From: JBDTCO01 sp039923495
GTDB lineage: Bacteria > Myxococcota_A > Polyangia > Palsa-1104
Reading direction: 5' to 3'
Length of the DNA stretch: 27,236 bases
Assembly (NCBI GenBank): GCA_039923495.1
Contig: JBDTCO010000078.1
Location: forward strand, 1 to 27,236
Below the pieces are notes generated by a model. It made no database searches. It worked only from the letters and a program-made list of their open reading frames with translations, and was not told the DNA's origin. This document shows, piece after piece, positions 8,717 through 17,400 of the stretch (positions are counted from its first letter, which is position 1; each line of letters begins with the position of its first letter). Position numbers and translations under genes: made by a program.

Positions 8717-9193
8717 GTGAAAAATTTGGGGGCACGCATGCAAGATTTACCAGGCGCTCGCTCGCCGCGAGTGTTGGTGGTCGATGACGAGGTGCTGCCG
8801 CGCCGTGCGGTGGCGCGCTGGCTCGGCGGCCTCGGGCTCGAGGTCGTGGCGGTCGCCACGGCAGCAGAAGCGCTCGAGCTGCTCGCGCAGGACAAGTTCG
8901 ACGTGGTCGTGGCGGACTGGCTGCTCGGACCCGGTGAGCGCGGCGACTGGCTGCTCAGCGAGGTCCGCTCGCGCTATCCCGACATCCGTCGGGTGCTCTT
9001 CTCGGGGCAGCCCATCGAAGACCCGTCGTGCGCCCACTTCTACATCGCGAAGCCCGCGAGCGTAGATGCGCTCGAGCGCGCCGTCCTCAACCCCGCGAAC
9101 GGCGGCTTCGGCGATCTGTTCGTGCGCGGCAATGACGAGCTCGGCGATCACCTCGGCGACGATGACGACGACGTGAACGACAAGCCGAACTAA
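8717..9193 (+). CDS. Single-domain response regulator (receiver only, acidic tail)
   Basis: A stand-alone REC domain of 158 aa. Acidic pocket residues are D23/D24 (VVDDE), the phosphoacceptor is D67 (VVADW), the switch residue is S96 (LFSGQP) and the conserved lysine is K112 (IAKPAS). There is no output domain. The C-terminus is a low-complexity acidic tail (residues 140-155, mostly G, D and L). Such CheY/Spo0F-like proteins act through protein contacts or phosphorelays. No histidine kinase lies in the window. GTG 8717 has an AAGG at suitable spacing; ATG 8738 (residue 8) is an equally good start because of GGGGG before it. It converges on the YbjQ operon with an 8-bp gap. Confidence 0.9.
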   Translation: MKNLGARMQDLPGARSPRVLVVDDEVLPRRAVARWLGGLGLEVVAVATAAEALELLAQDKFDVVVADWLLGPGERGDWLLSEVRSRYPDIRRVLFSGQPIEDPSCAHFYIAKPASVDALERAVLNPANGGFGDLFVRGNDELGDHLGDDDDDVNDKPN

Positions 9194-9195
9194 GG

Positions 9196-9209
9196 TCGGC
9201 CTCAGCCGA
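9196..9209. terminator. Small hairpin between convergent genes
   Basis: TCGGC-CTCA-GCCGA forms a perfect 5-bp stem with a 4-nt loop. It lies right after the response-regulator stop and overlaps the last codons of the opposing gene. There is no T-run on either strand, so it is at best a weak shared terminator. Confidence 0.22.
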
Positions 9210-9585
9210 GGATGAACTTCTCGAGCGCTTCGCGGGCCGTCGCGCTCTCCTTGGCGAGGGCGTGGATGTGGCCGGCGAGCTCTGCGATCCACGCCTCGAC
9301 GCCGAGCTCCTGCGTCGACAGGCGCACGCCGCGCACCATCTTCGCCTTGCGCCCGACCGGGCCGTGCTTCTCGCGCTGGAGCGTGTAGTGCACGTCGGCG
9401 AACGCGACGGTGACCGACTGCACGGTCTTCTTGCGCGAGAAGAAGGCGCTCGTCTCCTCGACGGTCGTCTGCTGGGGCAACGCGCCGGTGAGCTTCACCG
9501 CCAGGTGGCCGAGGAAGTCGCTGTTCTCCCGCTGATCGTCGCGCAGCATCGCGGCGACGACGTCGACATCGAGCTCCTCGGTCAT
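9202..9585 (-). CDS. Small protein of unknown function, last gene of the YbjQ operon
   Basis: A soluble 127-aa protein with no membrane segment, signal or cysteine. It looks like a mixed alpha/beta fold: helical N-terminus (residues 5-33), central beta-type segment (VQSVTVAFADVHYTLQREK, about 55-73) and helical C-terminus (96-125). It does not match the YbjQ pattern of its neighbours and I recognise no family. Its ATG overlaps the stop of the preceding YbjQ gene (ATGA), so it is probably co-translated and works with those proteins. The codon pattern fits the surroundings. Confidence 0.75.
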   Translation of the reverse strand: MTEELDVDVVAAMLRDDQRENSDFLGHLAVKLTGALPQQTTVEETSAFFSRKKTVQSVTVAFADVHYTLQREKHGPVGRKAKMVRGVRLSTQELGVEAWIAELAGHIHALAKESATAREALEKFILG

Positions 9586-10301
9586 GACGCCGAGAGCATC
9601 GGTGCGATGGGCTCGTGCTCACCCGGTGCGCCGGTCGCTGCGATCGAGGTGCCGATCGCCAGGAACTCGATGATGTGAGAGTGCCAGCCGTAGCTGCCTT
9701 CCTTCACCTTGACGCCGACGATGCCGGTCGCCGACGCGCGCTCCGCCTCGGCCTGCATGCGCTCCATCGCGATCTCGCGCGCGTCGTAGAGCGCCTGCGT
9801 GAAGTTCGTCATCTCGCAGTTGTTGCCGAGCTTGTTCAGCCACTGCCCGAGGCCCTGGTGCGCGACGTGGTAGACGCACGAGCCGACGACGAGGGAGCGT
9901 GGTCGGTAGCCGGCGCGCACGAGCGCCCAGAAGTCCTGGCCCGACAGATCGCTCGTGAACGGCGCGCCGTCGACGCGCCAGGCGGGCGAGGGCGCCTTGA
10001 CGGCTGTGCCCATCACGACGAACTCCGCGTGGTGCTCGCGATGATCGACGTCCATGCGCACCCCGACGATGCCGTCTGCACCGACGGCGCGGGCCTGATC
10101 GACGAGGCGCCGCATCGCGGAAGCGCGCGCCTCCTGCATCGCGGACGTGAGCTTCGGCATCTCCTCGCTCTTGCTCCACGACGCGAGCGTGTAGCCGATG
10201 TGGAAGAACGACGATCCGAGCACGAACGACAGCGGCTCGAAGCCGATCTCCTCGAGGAGGATCGCCTCGTCGATGCTGAGGTCGCTCGTGTATCCGCTCA
10301 C
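9582..10301 (-). CDS. Tandem YbjQ/UPF0145 (heavy-metal-binding-like) domain protein, 239 aa
   Basis: Two YbjQ-type domains in tandem. Each begins with an F/YTSDLS strand and has an LGSS..HIGY or VGSCVYHVAH segment. Each then has a helix of the form EM..(F)TxA(L)xxARExAMxRM and a GADGIVGVRMDV / ATGIVGVKVK strand, and ends in VMGTAV / AIGTSI. Domain 1 covers about 3-102 and domain 2 about 113-222. The family is called heavy-metal-binding-like but its biochemistry is not settled. A longer open frame exists, but GTG 10301 is chosen because it overlaps the upstream stop as GTGA. Domain 2 is a close duplicate of domain 2 of the upstream gene. Cysteines C142 and C162 are shared with that copy. Confidence 0.85.
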   Translation of the reverse strand: MSGYTSDLSIDEAILLEEIGFEPLSFVLGSSFFHIGYTLASWSKSEEMPKLTSAMQEARASAMRRLVDQARAVGADGIVGVRMDVDHREHHAEFVVMGTAVKAPSPAWRVDGAPFTSDLSGQDFWALVRAGYRPRSLVVGSCVYHVAHQGLGQWLNKLGNNCEMTNFTQALYDAREIAMERMQAEAERASATGIVGVKVKEGSYGWHSHIIEFLAIGTSIAATGAPGEHEPIAPMLSAS

Positions 10302-10684
10302 TCGTTCACCGTGAGCACGAGCTGCGGCGTCACGATGCGATGATCGGCCGACGTGGGCACCACCGCGGTGCCGATGGCGAAGAACTCGATGATGTGCGAG
10401 TCCCAGCCGCCGTGCGTCTTCTCCTCGATGACGGTGCCGACGACGCCCTCGCCCTTGAGCGCCATCGCCTCGGCCTGCATGCGCTCCATCGCGAGCTCGC
10501 GCGCGTCGTAGAGCGCCTGCGTGAAGTTCGGCATCTCGCAGTTCTTGCCGATCTGGCTGACCCACGTGCCGAGGCCCTGGTGCGCGACGTGATAGACGCA
10601 GTTGCCCATCACGAGCCCGACGGGGCGGTAGCCGGAGCGTAGCAGCGTCCAGAAGTCCTGCCCGGACAGGTCGCTCGTGAACGG
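9636..10684 (-). repeat. Duplicated YbjQ domain coding segments, about 720 bp apart
   Basis: The segments 9636-9962 and 10358-10684 encode near-identical second domains of two adjacent genes. Both share TSDLSGQDFW, CVYHVAHQGLG, FTQALYDARE and AMERMQAEA. Long identical nucleotide runs are visible, for example around 9780-9808 and 10502-10530. This is a recent-looking in-operon duplication of coding sequence, not a non-coding repeat. Confidence 0.75.
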
Positions 10685-11146
10685 CTTGTCCTCGTGCGTG
10701 CGGTGCGAGACGCCGTCCTTGTGATAGATGGCCGTGCCGACCGCCATGAACTCGAGCAGGTCGTCGCCCCACGCGTGGCGCTTCACGTCGAGCCGCACGC
10801 CGATGACGCCGTCGGCGCCGAGCAGCTGCGCCTCCTCCTCGAGGCGCGCCATCGCCAGCTCGCGCGCGTGGTAGAGCGCCTGCGTCAGCTTGGTCATCTC
10901 CTCGTTCTTGGTCCAGCGGCCGCGCTGGTAGCCGACGTGATAGATGGACGAGCCCATCACGAGGCCCGCGGCCTCGAAGCCCGCGTCCTTGACGAGCAGG
11001 AACTCGTTGACGGAGAGATCACTGGTGAAGAGGCCGCGCTTGGCCTGCGTCCCCCGCATGCGCGCGAGGCGCTCGCGTGCGTGCGCCGGGAGCTCGGCGA
11101 GGTGGCTGTCGGCGAGCTGATCGATGGGTGTGTTCGCGTCGGGCAT
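10298..11146 (-). CDS. Tandem YbjQ/UPF0145 domain protein, 282 aa
   Basis: Same two-domain design as its neighbours with a charged N-terminal lead of about 37 residues. Domain 1 (38-141) has LFTSDLS, VMGSSIYHVGY, YHARELAM, GADGVIGVRLDV and FMAVGTAI. Domain 2 (155-263) has PFTSDLSGQDFW, MGNCVYHVAH, YDARELAMERM and FFAIGTAV. The ARE-A...GADgVvG...GTAV pattern is that of E. coli YbjQ. The larger open frame runs through the upstream gene. ATG 11146 is preferred because AAAGGA lies just upstream and it follows the previous stop by 14 bp. C182 and C203 are the only cysteines. No transmembrane segments, so likely cytoplasmic. Confidence 0.87.
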   Translation of the reverse strand: MPDANTPIDQLADSHLAELPAHARERLARMRGTQAKRGLFTSDLSVNEFLLVKDAGFEAAGLVMGSSIYHVGYQRGRWTKNEEMTKLTQALYHARELAMARLEEEAQLLGADGVIGVRLDVKRHAWGDDLLEFMAVGTAIYHKDGVSHRTHEDKPFTSDLSGQDFWTLLRSGYRPVGLVMGNCVYHVAHQGLGTWVSQIGKNCEMPNFTQALYDARELAMERMQAEAMALKGEGVVGTVIEEKTHGGWDSHIIEFFAIGTAVVPTSADHRIVTPQLVLTVNE

Positions 11147-11160
11147 CGTCTGTGTCCTTT

Positions 11161-12024
11161 TTATTCGGTGATCTTCAGCTCGGCGCGGGCGCCGAGGTCG
11201 ATCTTCTTGTTGCCGAGGTCGAGCACGAGGCGCGGGCGCGGCAGCTTGCTCGGGCCGCGGCTCGCGATGGCGGTGCCGATGAGCAGCACCTCCGCTCGGA
11301 ACGAGGTGTGCGAGCTCTTGTTGACCTCGTACTCGCGCTCGTGGAAGTGCCGCTCCACGTCCACCGCGACCGCGCCGAGCGCACCGAGCCTCGTGACCTC
11401 GGACTGGAAGCGAGTGGTCGCGTGCGCCCGCGCGAGATCGATGCAGCCCGTGTGGGTCGGCAGCTCGCGGTTGAACCACGAGCCGTCGGAGACGCAGTCC
11501 GCGTGCGGCTCGTACCAGGTGCACGCACCCATCACGATGTCGATCGGCCAGCGCCCAGCGAGCTCGAGCTTGTAGAGCTGCTGCACCGTGAGGTTCGAGA
11601 GGGCCGGGCGCCCGGGCACCGGACCAGACGCGCGCACCGCGGTGCCGATCGCGGTGAACTCGGAGAGCTCGCCTGCCCACTCGTACCCGCGCATCACGAG
11701 CTTCACGCCGACGACCGCGTGCGCGCCGAGCATCGCGGCCTCTTCCGCCATGCGCTCGAGCGCGAGCGTGCGCGCGTCGCGCTTGGCGGCGGAGACGGCC
11801 TCCATCTCGCCCCCGCTGTAGCTCGACGACCAGCTCCAGCCGAGGTGATACATGGACGAACCCATCACCTGGCCGAGCGGCGCGTAGCCGGCGAGCCGCG
11901 CGACGGCCAGCTCGGCGGCGGTGAACGTGCTCGTGAAGAAGCCGTCTCCTCTATCGACGGCGCGCTGCACGCGCTCGCGCGCGCTGTCCGGGAGACCACC
12001 TTCGGCGAACGGGCGTCGGCTCAT
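11161..12024 (-). CDS. Divergent tandem YbjQ/UPF0145 domain protein, 287 aa, first gene of operon
   Basis: Domain 1 (29-132) is a recognisable YbjQ unit: FFTSTFTAAEL, VMGSSMYHLGW, KRDARTLALERM, GAHAVVGVKLV and FTAIGTAV. Domain 2 (141-255) is more diverged: LSNLTVQQLYKLELAG, IVMGACTW, FQSEVTRLGALGAVAVDV, LLIGTAIA. It has a longer inserted loop with cysteines C168, C177 and C194. A C-terminal strand-rich tail (262-287) is absent from the paralogues. ATG 12024 gives an N-terminus in register with the 282-aa paralogue; ATG 12069 would add 15 residues and neither has a strong ribosome-binding site. Function unknown. As the outlier it may be the specialised subunit of a mixed assembly (inference). 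Confidence 0.83.
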   Translation of the reverse strand: MSRRPFAEGGLPDSARERVQRAVDRGDGFFTSTFTAAELAVARLAGYAPLGQVMGSSMYHLGWSWSSSYSGGEMEAVSAAKRDARTLALERMAEEAAMLGAHAVVGVKLVMRGYEWAGELSEFTAIGTAVRASGPVPGRPALSNLTVQQLYKLELAGRWPIDIVMGACTWYEPHADCVSDGSWFNRELPTHTGCIDLARAHATTRFQSEVTRLGALGAVAVDVERHFHEREYEVNKSSHTSFRAEVLLIGTAIASRGPSKLPRPRLVLDLGNKKIDLGARAELKITE

Positions 12025-12134
12025 GGCCGGGGGATCGTAGCCTTTTTGTCGCGGTTCCGCCTCGGCCATGCGTGGCGTCTCGAACCTGGTCGGGCAGTCA
12101 CTTCTTCGGGAGCTGCGGGCCGGACGCGCAACGC

Positions 12135-13187
12135 TCAGACGAGGGGCGAAGGCTCACCGTCGATATCGAGCTCCTTCAAGAAGCGCGCGACGAGCTTGTC
12201 GTAGACCGTCTTCAGCTCGGCGTCGGAGTGGACCTCGGTGAACATGCGGCCGCCGGCGATCATGCCGTGCCCTCCGGCTGCGCCTTCGCTGCCGACGACG
12301 CGGCGGATGAGCGAGCCGGCCTTCGCGTTCTCGCGATCGGTGCGCACGGACAGGTACACGACGCCCTCGTGCTGTCCGATGCACACGACCCACCTGCATC
12401 GGTCGTACGGGAGCAGGAGATCGGCGACCTCGGCGACCAGATCGGGAAAGTCGAGCCGGCCGAGGTTCACGGCCACGAGCTCGCCCCAGCACATCGCGTT
12501 GCGGAGCGCGCGGTCGACGGCGACGAAGTGCTCGCGGCCAAGCTTCGGCGCGGCGATGGCCTGGAGGCGCTGCAGGTCGGCCTTCGGGAACAGCTCGACG
12601 AACGCCTGGCGCTCGGGGTCACCGGCCTCGCGCGTGAGGTCTCGGGTCTCGCTCTTCAGCGCATAGAGGAACGCGGTGGCGAGGGTGGAGTCGATGGGCA
12701 GGTCGAGCGCGCGCAGGTAGCCGTAGACGAGCGTCGCGGTGGCGCCCGCGTTGGGGCGAACGTCCCACCACACCGAGTCGCCGGGCTCGGCGCGCGCGGG
12801 GTGGTGGTCGACGACGATGTCGCACGTGACGTCGGGAGGCAGCGAGTTGTTGCCCGTGCCGGGCTGCGTGTCGACGAGCGCGAACATCGGGCACTGCTCG
12901 GGCGTGGTGCCGCGATCGATGCGCTCGAAGGGGATGAGGTCGAGCTTGAGCTCGCGCACCATCGCGCGGTTCTCGGCGCGGCCGATGATGCCGCCCAGCG
13001 CCATGACCGTCTTGATGCCGTGGTGCTCGAAGATGCGGCGCAGGCCGAGCGCGGCCGCGAGCGAGTCGGGATCGGGGTTGTCGTGCGTGAGGATGACGAG
13101 GGTGGGGCCCACCCCGTTGCGAGCGCGGTCGCGGCTTTCAGCTCGGCGCTTTACGGCCTCGAGCGCGGTCGGGAGATGGAGAGCCAC
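12135..13187 (-). CDS. DHH-family phosphoesterase (NrnA/oligoribonuclease-like)
   Basis: A DHH/DHHA1 two-domain phosphoesterase of 350 aa. Mn-binding residues are visible: H35, D39 and D41 (THDNPDPDS), D107 (ALVDTQ) and the DHH triad 127-129 (VVDHHP). The C-terminal DHHA1 domain carries GGHG at 305-308. The family includes NrnA (nanoRNA and pAp hydrolysis) and c-di-AMP/pGpG phosphodiesterases. There is no PAS/GGDEF or CBS domain, so this is the short soluble form. GTG 13187 was chosen; the frame is open far upstream but that part overlaps the lipoprotein gene. The start is uncertain because no strong ribosome-binding site is visible. It sits 43 bp downstream of the lipoprotein gene and may share its transcript. 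Confidence 0.88.
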   Translation of the reverse strand: MALHLPTALEAVKRRAESRDRARNGVGPTLVILTHDNPDPDSLAAALGLRRIFEHHGIKTVMALGGIIGRAENRAMVRELKLDLIPFERIDRGTTPEQCPMFALVDTQPGTGNNSLPPDVTCDIVVDHHPARAEPGDSVWWDVRPNAGATATLVYGYLRALDLPIDSTLATAFLYALKSETRDLTREAGDPERQAFVELFPKADLQRLQAIAAPKLGREHFVAVDRALRNAMCWGELVAVNLGRLDFPDLVAEVADLLLPYDRCRWVVCIGQHEGVVYLSVRTDRENAKAGSLIRRVVGSEGAAGGHGMIAGGRMFTEVHSDAELKTVYDKLVARFLKELDIDGEPSPLV

Positions 13188-13230
13188 AGCCCCGAGATCG
13201 TACCAGAAGGGGCTGCGGCGACAAGCACGA

Positions 13231-14310
13231 CTAGAGCTTGATGACGTCGAGCTGGACGCGCGCCTCACCGACGGGCGCGTTCGTGTGGACGTCCTGCGGC
13301 CGCCAGGTGAGGGTGAGGGTGCGCGAACCGGTGCCCGTCGCGCGCTCGAAGTACACGAAGCCGTTGATGTGCGCGCCGGGGGCGAGGACACCCTCGGGGA
13401 GCGCGTACTCGATGACGTCCGGGCTCGGCGTGTAGCCGACGCGATCCCAGCCGACGACCCACATGTCGTAGCCTGCACCGTAGGCCCACGGGCCGCCCCA
13501 GTAGCCGAGGCCCGAGCCGTACCACCAGCTCAGCCCGCCATACGGGTGGAAGCCGAGGCCCCAGCGCGGACCGCCGCGCCAGCCGCCACCCCAGCCGCCG
13601 CGACGCGCGCCGGACCAGCGGCTGCGCGCACCGATGCCGCTGTAGCCGCCGCCGTAGTGGCCACCACCACCGTAGTGGCCACCACCGCCGAAGTGCCCGC
13701 CGCCGAAGCGGCCGACGCCACCGTAGTGGCCACCGCCGCCGAAGTGCCCGCCGCCGCCGAAGTGTCCGCCGCCGCCGAAGTGCCCACCACCACCGCCCCC
13801 GCCATGGCCGCCGCCACCGCCCCCACCACCACCGTGCGCGCTGGTCGAGAACATGTTGCCTGCCGAGCCGATGAGCGGACCCGCGAGGAGCGGGCCGGTC
13901 TTGAGCTCGAGGTCCTCACCAAGCGGCGGCGTCTTGTCGTCGGCGGCAGCACGGGCCTTGTCCGCGGGACCGGCCTCGAGCGCAGCGATGGGCTGTTCGA
14001 AGGCGTTCAGCGCGGGGAGCCGCTGGCCCTCATCGTTCGTGAGCGAGAAGTCCTCGAGCGAGACGCGGACCTCGGACTGCGTGCCGTTGTAGATATCGAC
14101 GGCGATTGGCGTGATCGCGTTGGCGAGATCCTCTGGCTGACCGGCCCACTGGTCGGCGAACGCGGTCAGGAGCACGCCGGCGGCCGAGGCGGTCTCATGG
14201 TTCGCCCCGTGCTGCGGCACGACCGCGAACTCGGGACCGCAGCCGAGGATCGGGAGCGCGGAGAGCAGCAGCGCGAGCCTGCCGGTGCGAAGGAAATGGG
14301 ACTGAGACAT
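13231..14310 (-). CDS. Lipoprotein with Gly/His/aromatic-rich insertion
   Basis: Predicted lipoprotein of 359 aa. The signal peptide (LALLLSALPILGC) ends in a lipobox with C24. Residues 45-115 look like the first half of a beta-sandwich (PIAVDIYNGTQSEVRVSLED). Residues 160-222 are GGGGHF/Y repeats, 223-290 are rich in Gly, Trp, Tyr and Arg. Residues 297-359 are again beta-like (YALPEGVLAPGAHINGFVYF). The ends together resemble a DUF4352-like accessory fold split by the low-complexity block; this is judged by pattern only. GGAGG lies 8 bp before ATG 14310 and a candidate promoter lies just upstream. Likely exported and membrane-anchored; function unknown. Confidence 0.82.
   Translation of the reverse strand: MSQSHFLRTGRLALLLSALPILGCGPEFAVVPQHGANHETASAAGVLLTAFADQWAGQPEDLANAITPIAVDIYNGTQSEVRVSLEDFSLTNDEGQRLPALNAFEQPIAALEAGPADKARAAADDKTPPLGEDLELKTGPLLAGPLIGSAGNMFSTSAHGGGGGGGGGHGGGGGGGHFGGGGHFGGGGHFGGGGHYGGVGRFGGGHFGGGGHYGGGGHYGGGYSGIGARSRWSGARRGGWGGGWRGGPRWGLGFHPYGGLSWWYGSGLGYWGGPWAYGAGYDMWVVGWDRVGYTPSPDVIEYALPEGVLAPGAHINGFVYFERATGTGSRTLTLTWRPQDVHTNAPVGEARVQLDVIKL
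13645..13833 (-). repeat. In-frame GGGGH(F/Y) coding repeat
   Basis: About 189 bp of 18-bp units of the form CCGCCGCCGCCGAAGTG(T/C) on the plus strand, encoding GGGGHF or GGGGHY with small variations (residues 160-222 of the lipoprotein). Copy number is probably variable between strains through slippage. Spacing and length rule out a CRISPR array. Confidence 0.85.
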
Positions 14311-14331
14311 GGGTGAAGCCTCCAGGAACGA

Positions 14332-14360
14332 ATGATGCGTGTGCTTGGATGTCTGTTCAA
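14332..14360 (-). promoter_or_regulatory. Candidate sigma-70-like promoter for the lipoprotein gene
   Basis: On the minus strand TTGAAC (14360-14355) and CATCAT (14337-14332) are separated by 17 bp, matching 4/6 positions of each consensus box. Transcription would begin about 15-20 bp before the ATG at 14310, just upstream of the GGAGG ribosome-binding site. The match is modest. Confidence 0.33.
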
Positions 14361-14406
14361 CGCAACCGGTGCGTGGGACCACGGGCGAAGTGTGACCTCG
14401 GTCGGC

Positions 14407-17400
14407 TCAACGCGCCGCGGCGCGCTTGAGGATGGCGGCAGCAGGGCTCGACGCGAGGTAGCGCTGTCGCCAGCCCTCATCGTGGATGCGGCGGGCCTTC
14501 TTGCGCACCTCCGAGACCGCGCGCGTCAGCGATTCCTCGGCTTTGGCGGTGGCGCCGGACTCCGCGGCGATGACCGACAGGTGGAAGAAGATCTCCTCGG
14601 GGCTGTCGACGTCGCGGCCGGCGTCGATGAGCGCGACCGCCGCGTCGGCCGACGCGCCGGCCTCGGCCAGGCGACCCAGCCGATGCAGCGCGACGGACTC
14701 GGCGCAGAGCCCGTAGACCTCACCGTTCGCGATCTCGCCCTCGCGCGCGAGCTGCACGGCGCGGCGAGCGAGATCGAGCGCGCCATCGGGCGGATCACCG
14801 CGCTCGATGTGGGCGAACGCAAGATAGATGAGGGCGCGGATCTCCTGGTAGCGACCGCGCGTTCGCACCGCGAGCTCGAGCCCGCTCTCGAGGCCAAAGA
14901 TGCACTCGTCGTAGCGATGCTCCTTCAACAGCACCTGCGAGAGCGAGATGCGCGCGTCGCAGAGGCCCGCCTGATCGCCGAGCGCCGCGTGCAGCTCGAG
15001 CGACTTGCCGAGGTAGCGGTGTGCACGCCCGAGATCGCCTAGGTCGGCGTAGGCCTGCCCGATGCTCGCGAGCTTGCCGCCGATGCCGGTGCGATCGCCG
15101 AGCTCCTGGGCGAGCCGCAACGAGCGCTTGTACTGCACGAGCGCCTCCTCGTACTGGCCGAGCCCGACCAGCATCCACCCCATCGACGACAGCGTCTGCG
15201 CCTCGAAGCGGCGCGTGCCGAGCCGACGGTAGATGACGAGCGCCTCCGCCTGCGTGGAGACGGCCTCGCGCAGCCGACCCATGAGCACGTGGATGTCACC
15301 GACGACCTGCAGCGCCTGCGCACGACCGAGCAGCGCCGCACGCTCCGACACGATGCGCGCGCGGTGCGGGCCCGGATCGAGCGTCGCCAGGGCCTGCCTG
15401 GCGAGGTCGAGCGCCGCCGAGTTGCGGCCGAGCGCGAGCTGCAGCGACGCGGAGAGTCGCAGCGCCTCCGATTGTCCCGTCGCGTCCTTGGTCTCGCGCG
15501 CGCGGGCGAGCGCACGATCGACCTCGCGCTGCGCCGCTGCGTGCCGGCCCACATCGAGGTAGAGCAGCGCGAGGCGACACAGCGCCTCGACCTCGCCCGA
15601 CGTATCTCCTGCTGCCAGCGCTGCGCGTCGCATCGCATGTACCTCGCGCAGCTGCAGCGGACGCTTGCCCCACCCTCGGAGGATCTGCTCGCGCTCCGTG
15701 TGCACGCGATAGCGATCCGCGTGCGCGTCGATGGGCAGCAGCGTCAGCGCGCGCGTGAACAGCGCGAAGGCATCCGCGTTTGACGCATGATCGCGCGCGA
15801 AGAGCGCCGCGCCGATGAGCGCGCGCCCGGCCTGCGCGACCTCGCCGGCCTGGACCAGGTGCTCCGCGAGGCGGTGGTCGTCGGCGCCGCGACGGAAACG
15901 CTGACTCTTGGCCATGCGCTTGGCGAACGCGAGGTGCAGGCGCGAGCGCACGTCCGGTGCGATGCCGCTGTACGCGACCTCTTTCGTGAGCAGGTTGCGG
16001 AACGCGAGCTCGACGGCACCTTCCGGCGATGCCGTGCCCATCGGTTCGAGGATGCCGCGCGCAACGAGGCGCTGGAGCTCGGGCTGGACGTCGGCGGCGC
16101 TCTTGACCTCGAGGAGCGCCGCCACGTCATCCGCGCGGAAGATGCGGCCGAGCACGGACGCGCGCCGCACGAGCTCGAGCTCGCGCGGAGGCAGTCGCTC
16201 GAGGCGGCCCTGCACGACGGCCTCGACGGTGGTGGGCACGGCGACCATCTCCTCGCGACGCACCCAGCGCAGCTTGCCACCGTCGCTCTCGAGGACACCG
16301 CGCTCCGTCAGCGACTCGAGCAGCTCGCGGATGAAGAACGGATTGCCACCCGCGCGCTCGAGGATGCGCTCGGTCAGCGGACGCGCGTCTTCCGGATCGG
16401 CGAAGCTGTTCTCGACCAGCGCACGTCGCTCGGCAGGGCCGAGCTCGCTCACGTAGAGCGTCGAGACCGAGGCATCGAGCGCCCACGTCTCCGTGCGCTC
16501 GTCGGGGCGTCCGGTCACGATGCAGAGCACCGCGCGATCGATGGGTTCGCGCACGAGGCCCACGAACAGCTCGTACGATTGCCCGTCGGCCCAGTGCAGA
16601 TCCTCGAGCACGACGACGAGCGGGCCGCGCTCGGCGAGCCGCCGTTGCAGGAGGCGCATCGACAGCTGCAGGCGGTGACGGCGCTCGTTGGGATCGATCT
16701 CGTCGGCACCCTTCACGTTCACGCCGAGCAGGAGCGCGAACGCGTCGGTGGCCTGCCGGATCTCGCGCGCGTCGTCACCCTCGAGCAGCTTCTCGACGGT
16801 GGTCTCGATGCTTCGCTTCACCTCGCGCGGGTCCGCGTCATCGTGCACGTGGAGGGCCTCGCGCACGAGCTCGGCCACGAGGGAGAACGGCGTCTCGCGG
16901 AGGCTGCGGCGCGCGACCGCGCGGATGACGCGCGTGGTGTCGGGGAGTTCGCGGCGAAAGGCCTCGACGATGCTCTGCTTGCCGACGCCTGCGTCGCCAA
17001 CGAGGATGACGTTTCGCGAGCGGCGCTCGTTGATCGCGCCGTGGTACGCGGCGCGCAGCCCGTCGAGCTCGCGCCGTCGACCGACGATGGGCCGATTGGC
17101 CGTGACGTCCGCGAGCCGCTCCGCACGCGGACGTACGCCGAGCAGTCGATACACGCGCGCGCGCGCAGACGAGGCGGCCGCGTCGGTGTCGCCCTCGACG
17201 ACGACCTGGATGGGTTCGAGCTCCTCGAAACGATACTCGTCGCGTGCGGCGCGGTGCACGCCGCCACCGACGAGGATCTCGCTCGGCATCGCGTCGCGCG
17301 CGAGGCGCCTGGCGACGTCCGTCGTCTGCCCGACCAGCTGGTACTCGAGTCGGGGCGCGGAGACGTTGAGCCCCGCGACGAGCGCCGAGCCGCGCTGCAC

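Noticed and set aside
11147..11680. Extension of the 282-aa YbjQ gene into the upstream gene
   Set aside because: The extra sequence is a shadow of the 287-aa YbjQ gene; a proper ribosome-binding site and ATG exist at 11146.
9582..12024. One frameshifted YbjQ gene rather than three genes
   Set aside because: Each gene has its own start and stop in coupled arrangement, complete domain pairs and no truncated domain.
13645..13833. CRISPR-like short repeats
   Set aside because: Units are 18 bp, contiguous and in frame with a Gly/His-rich protein; there are no spacers.
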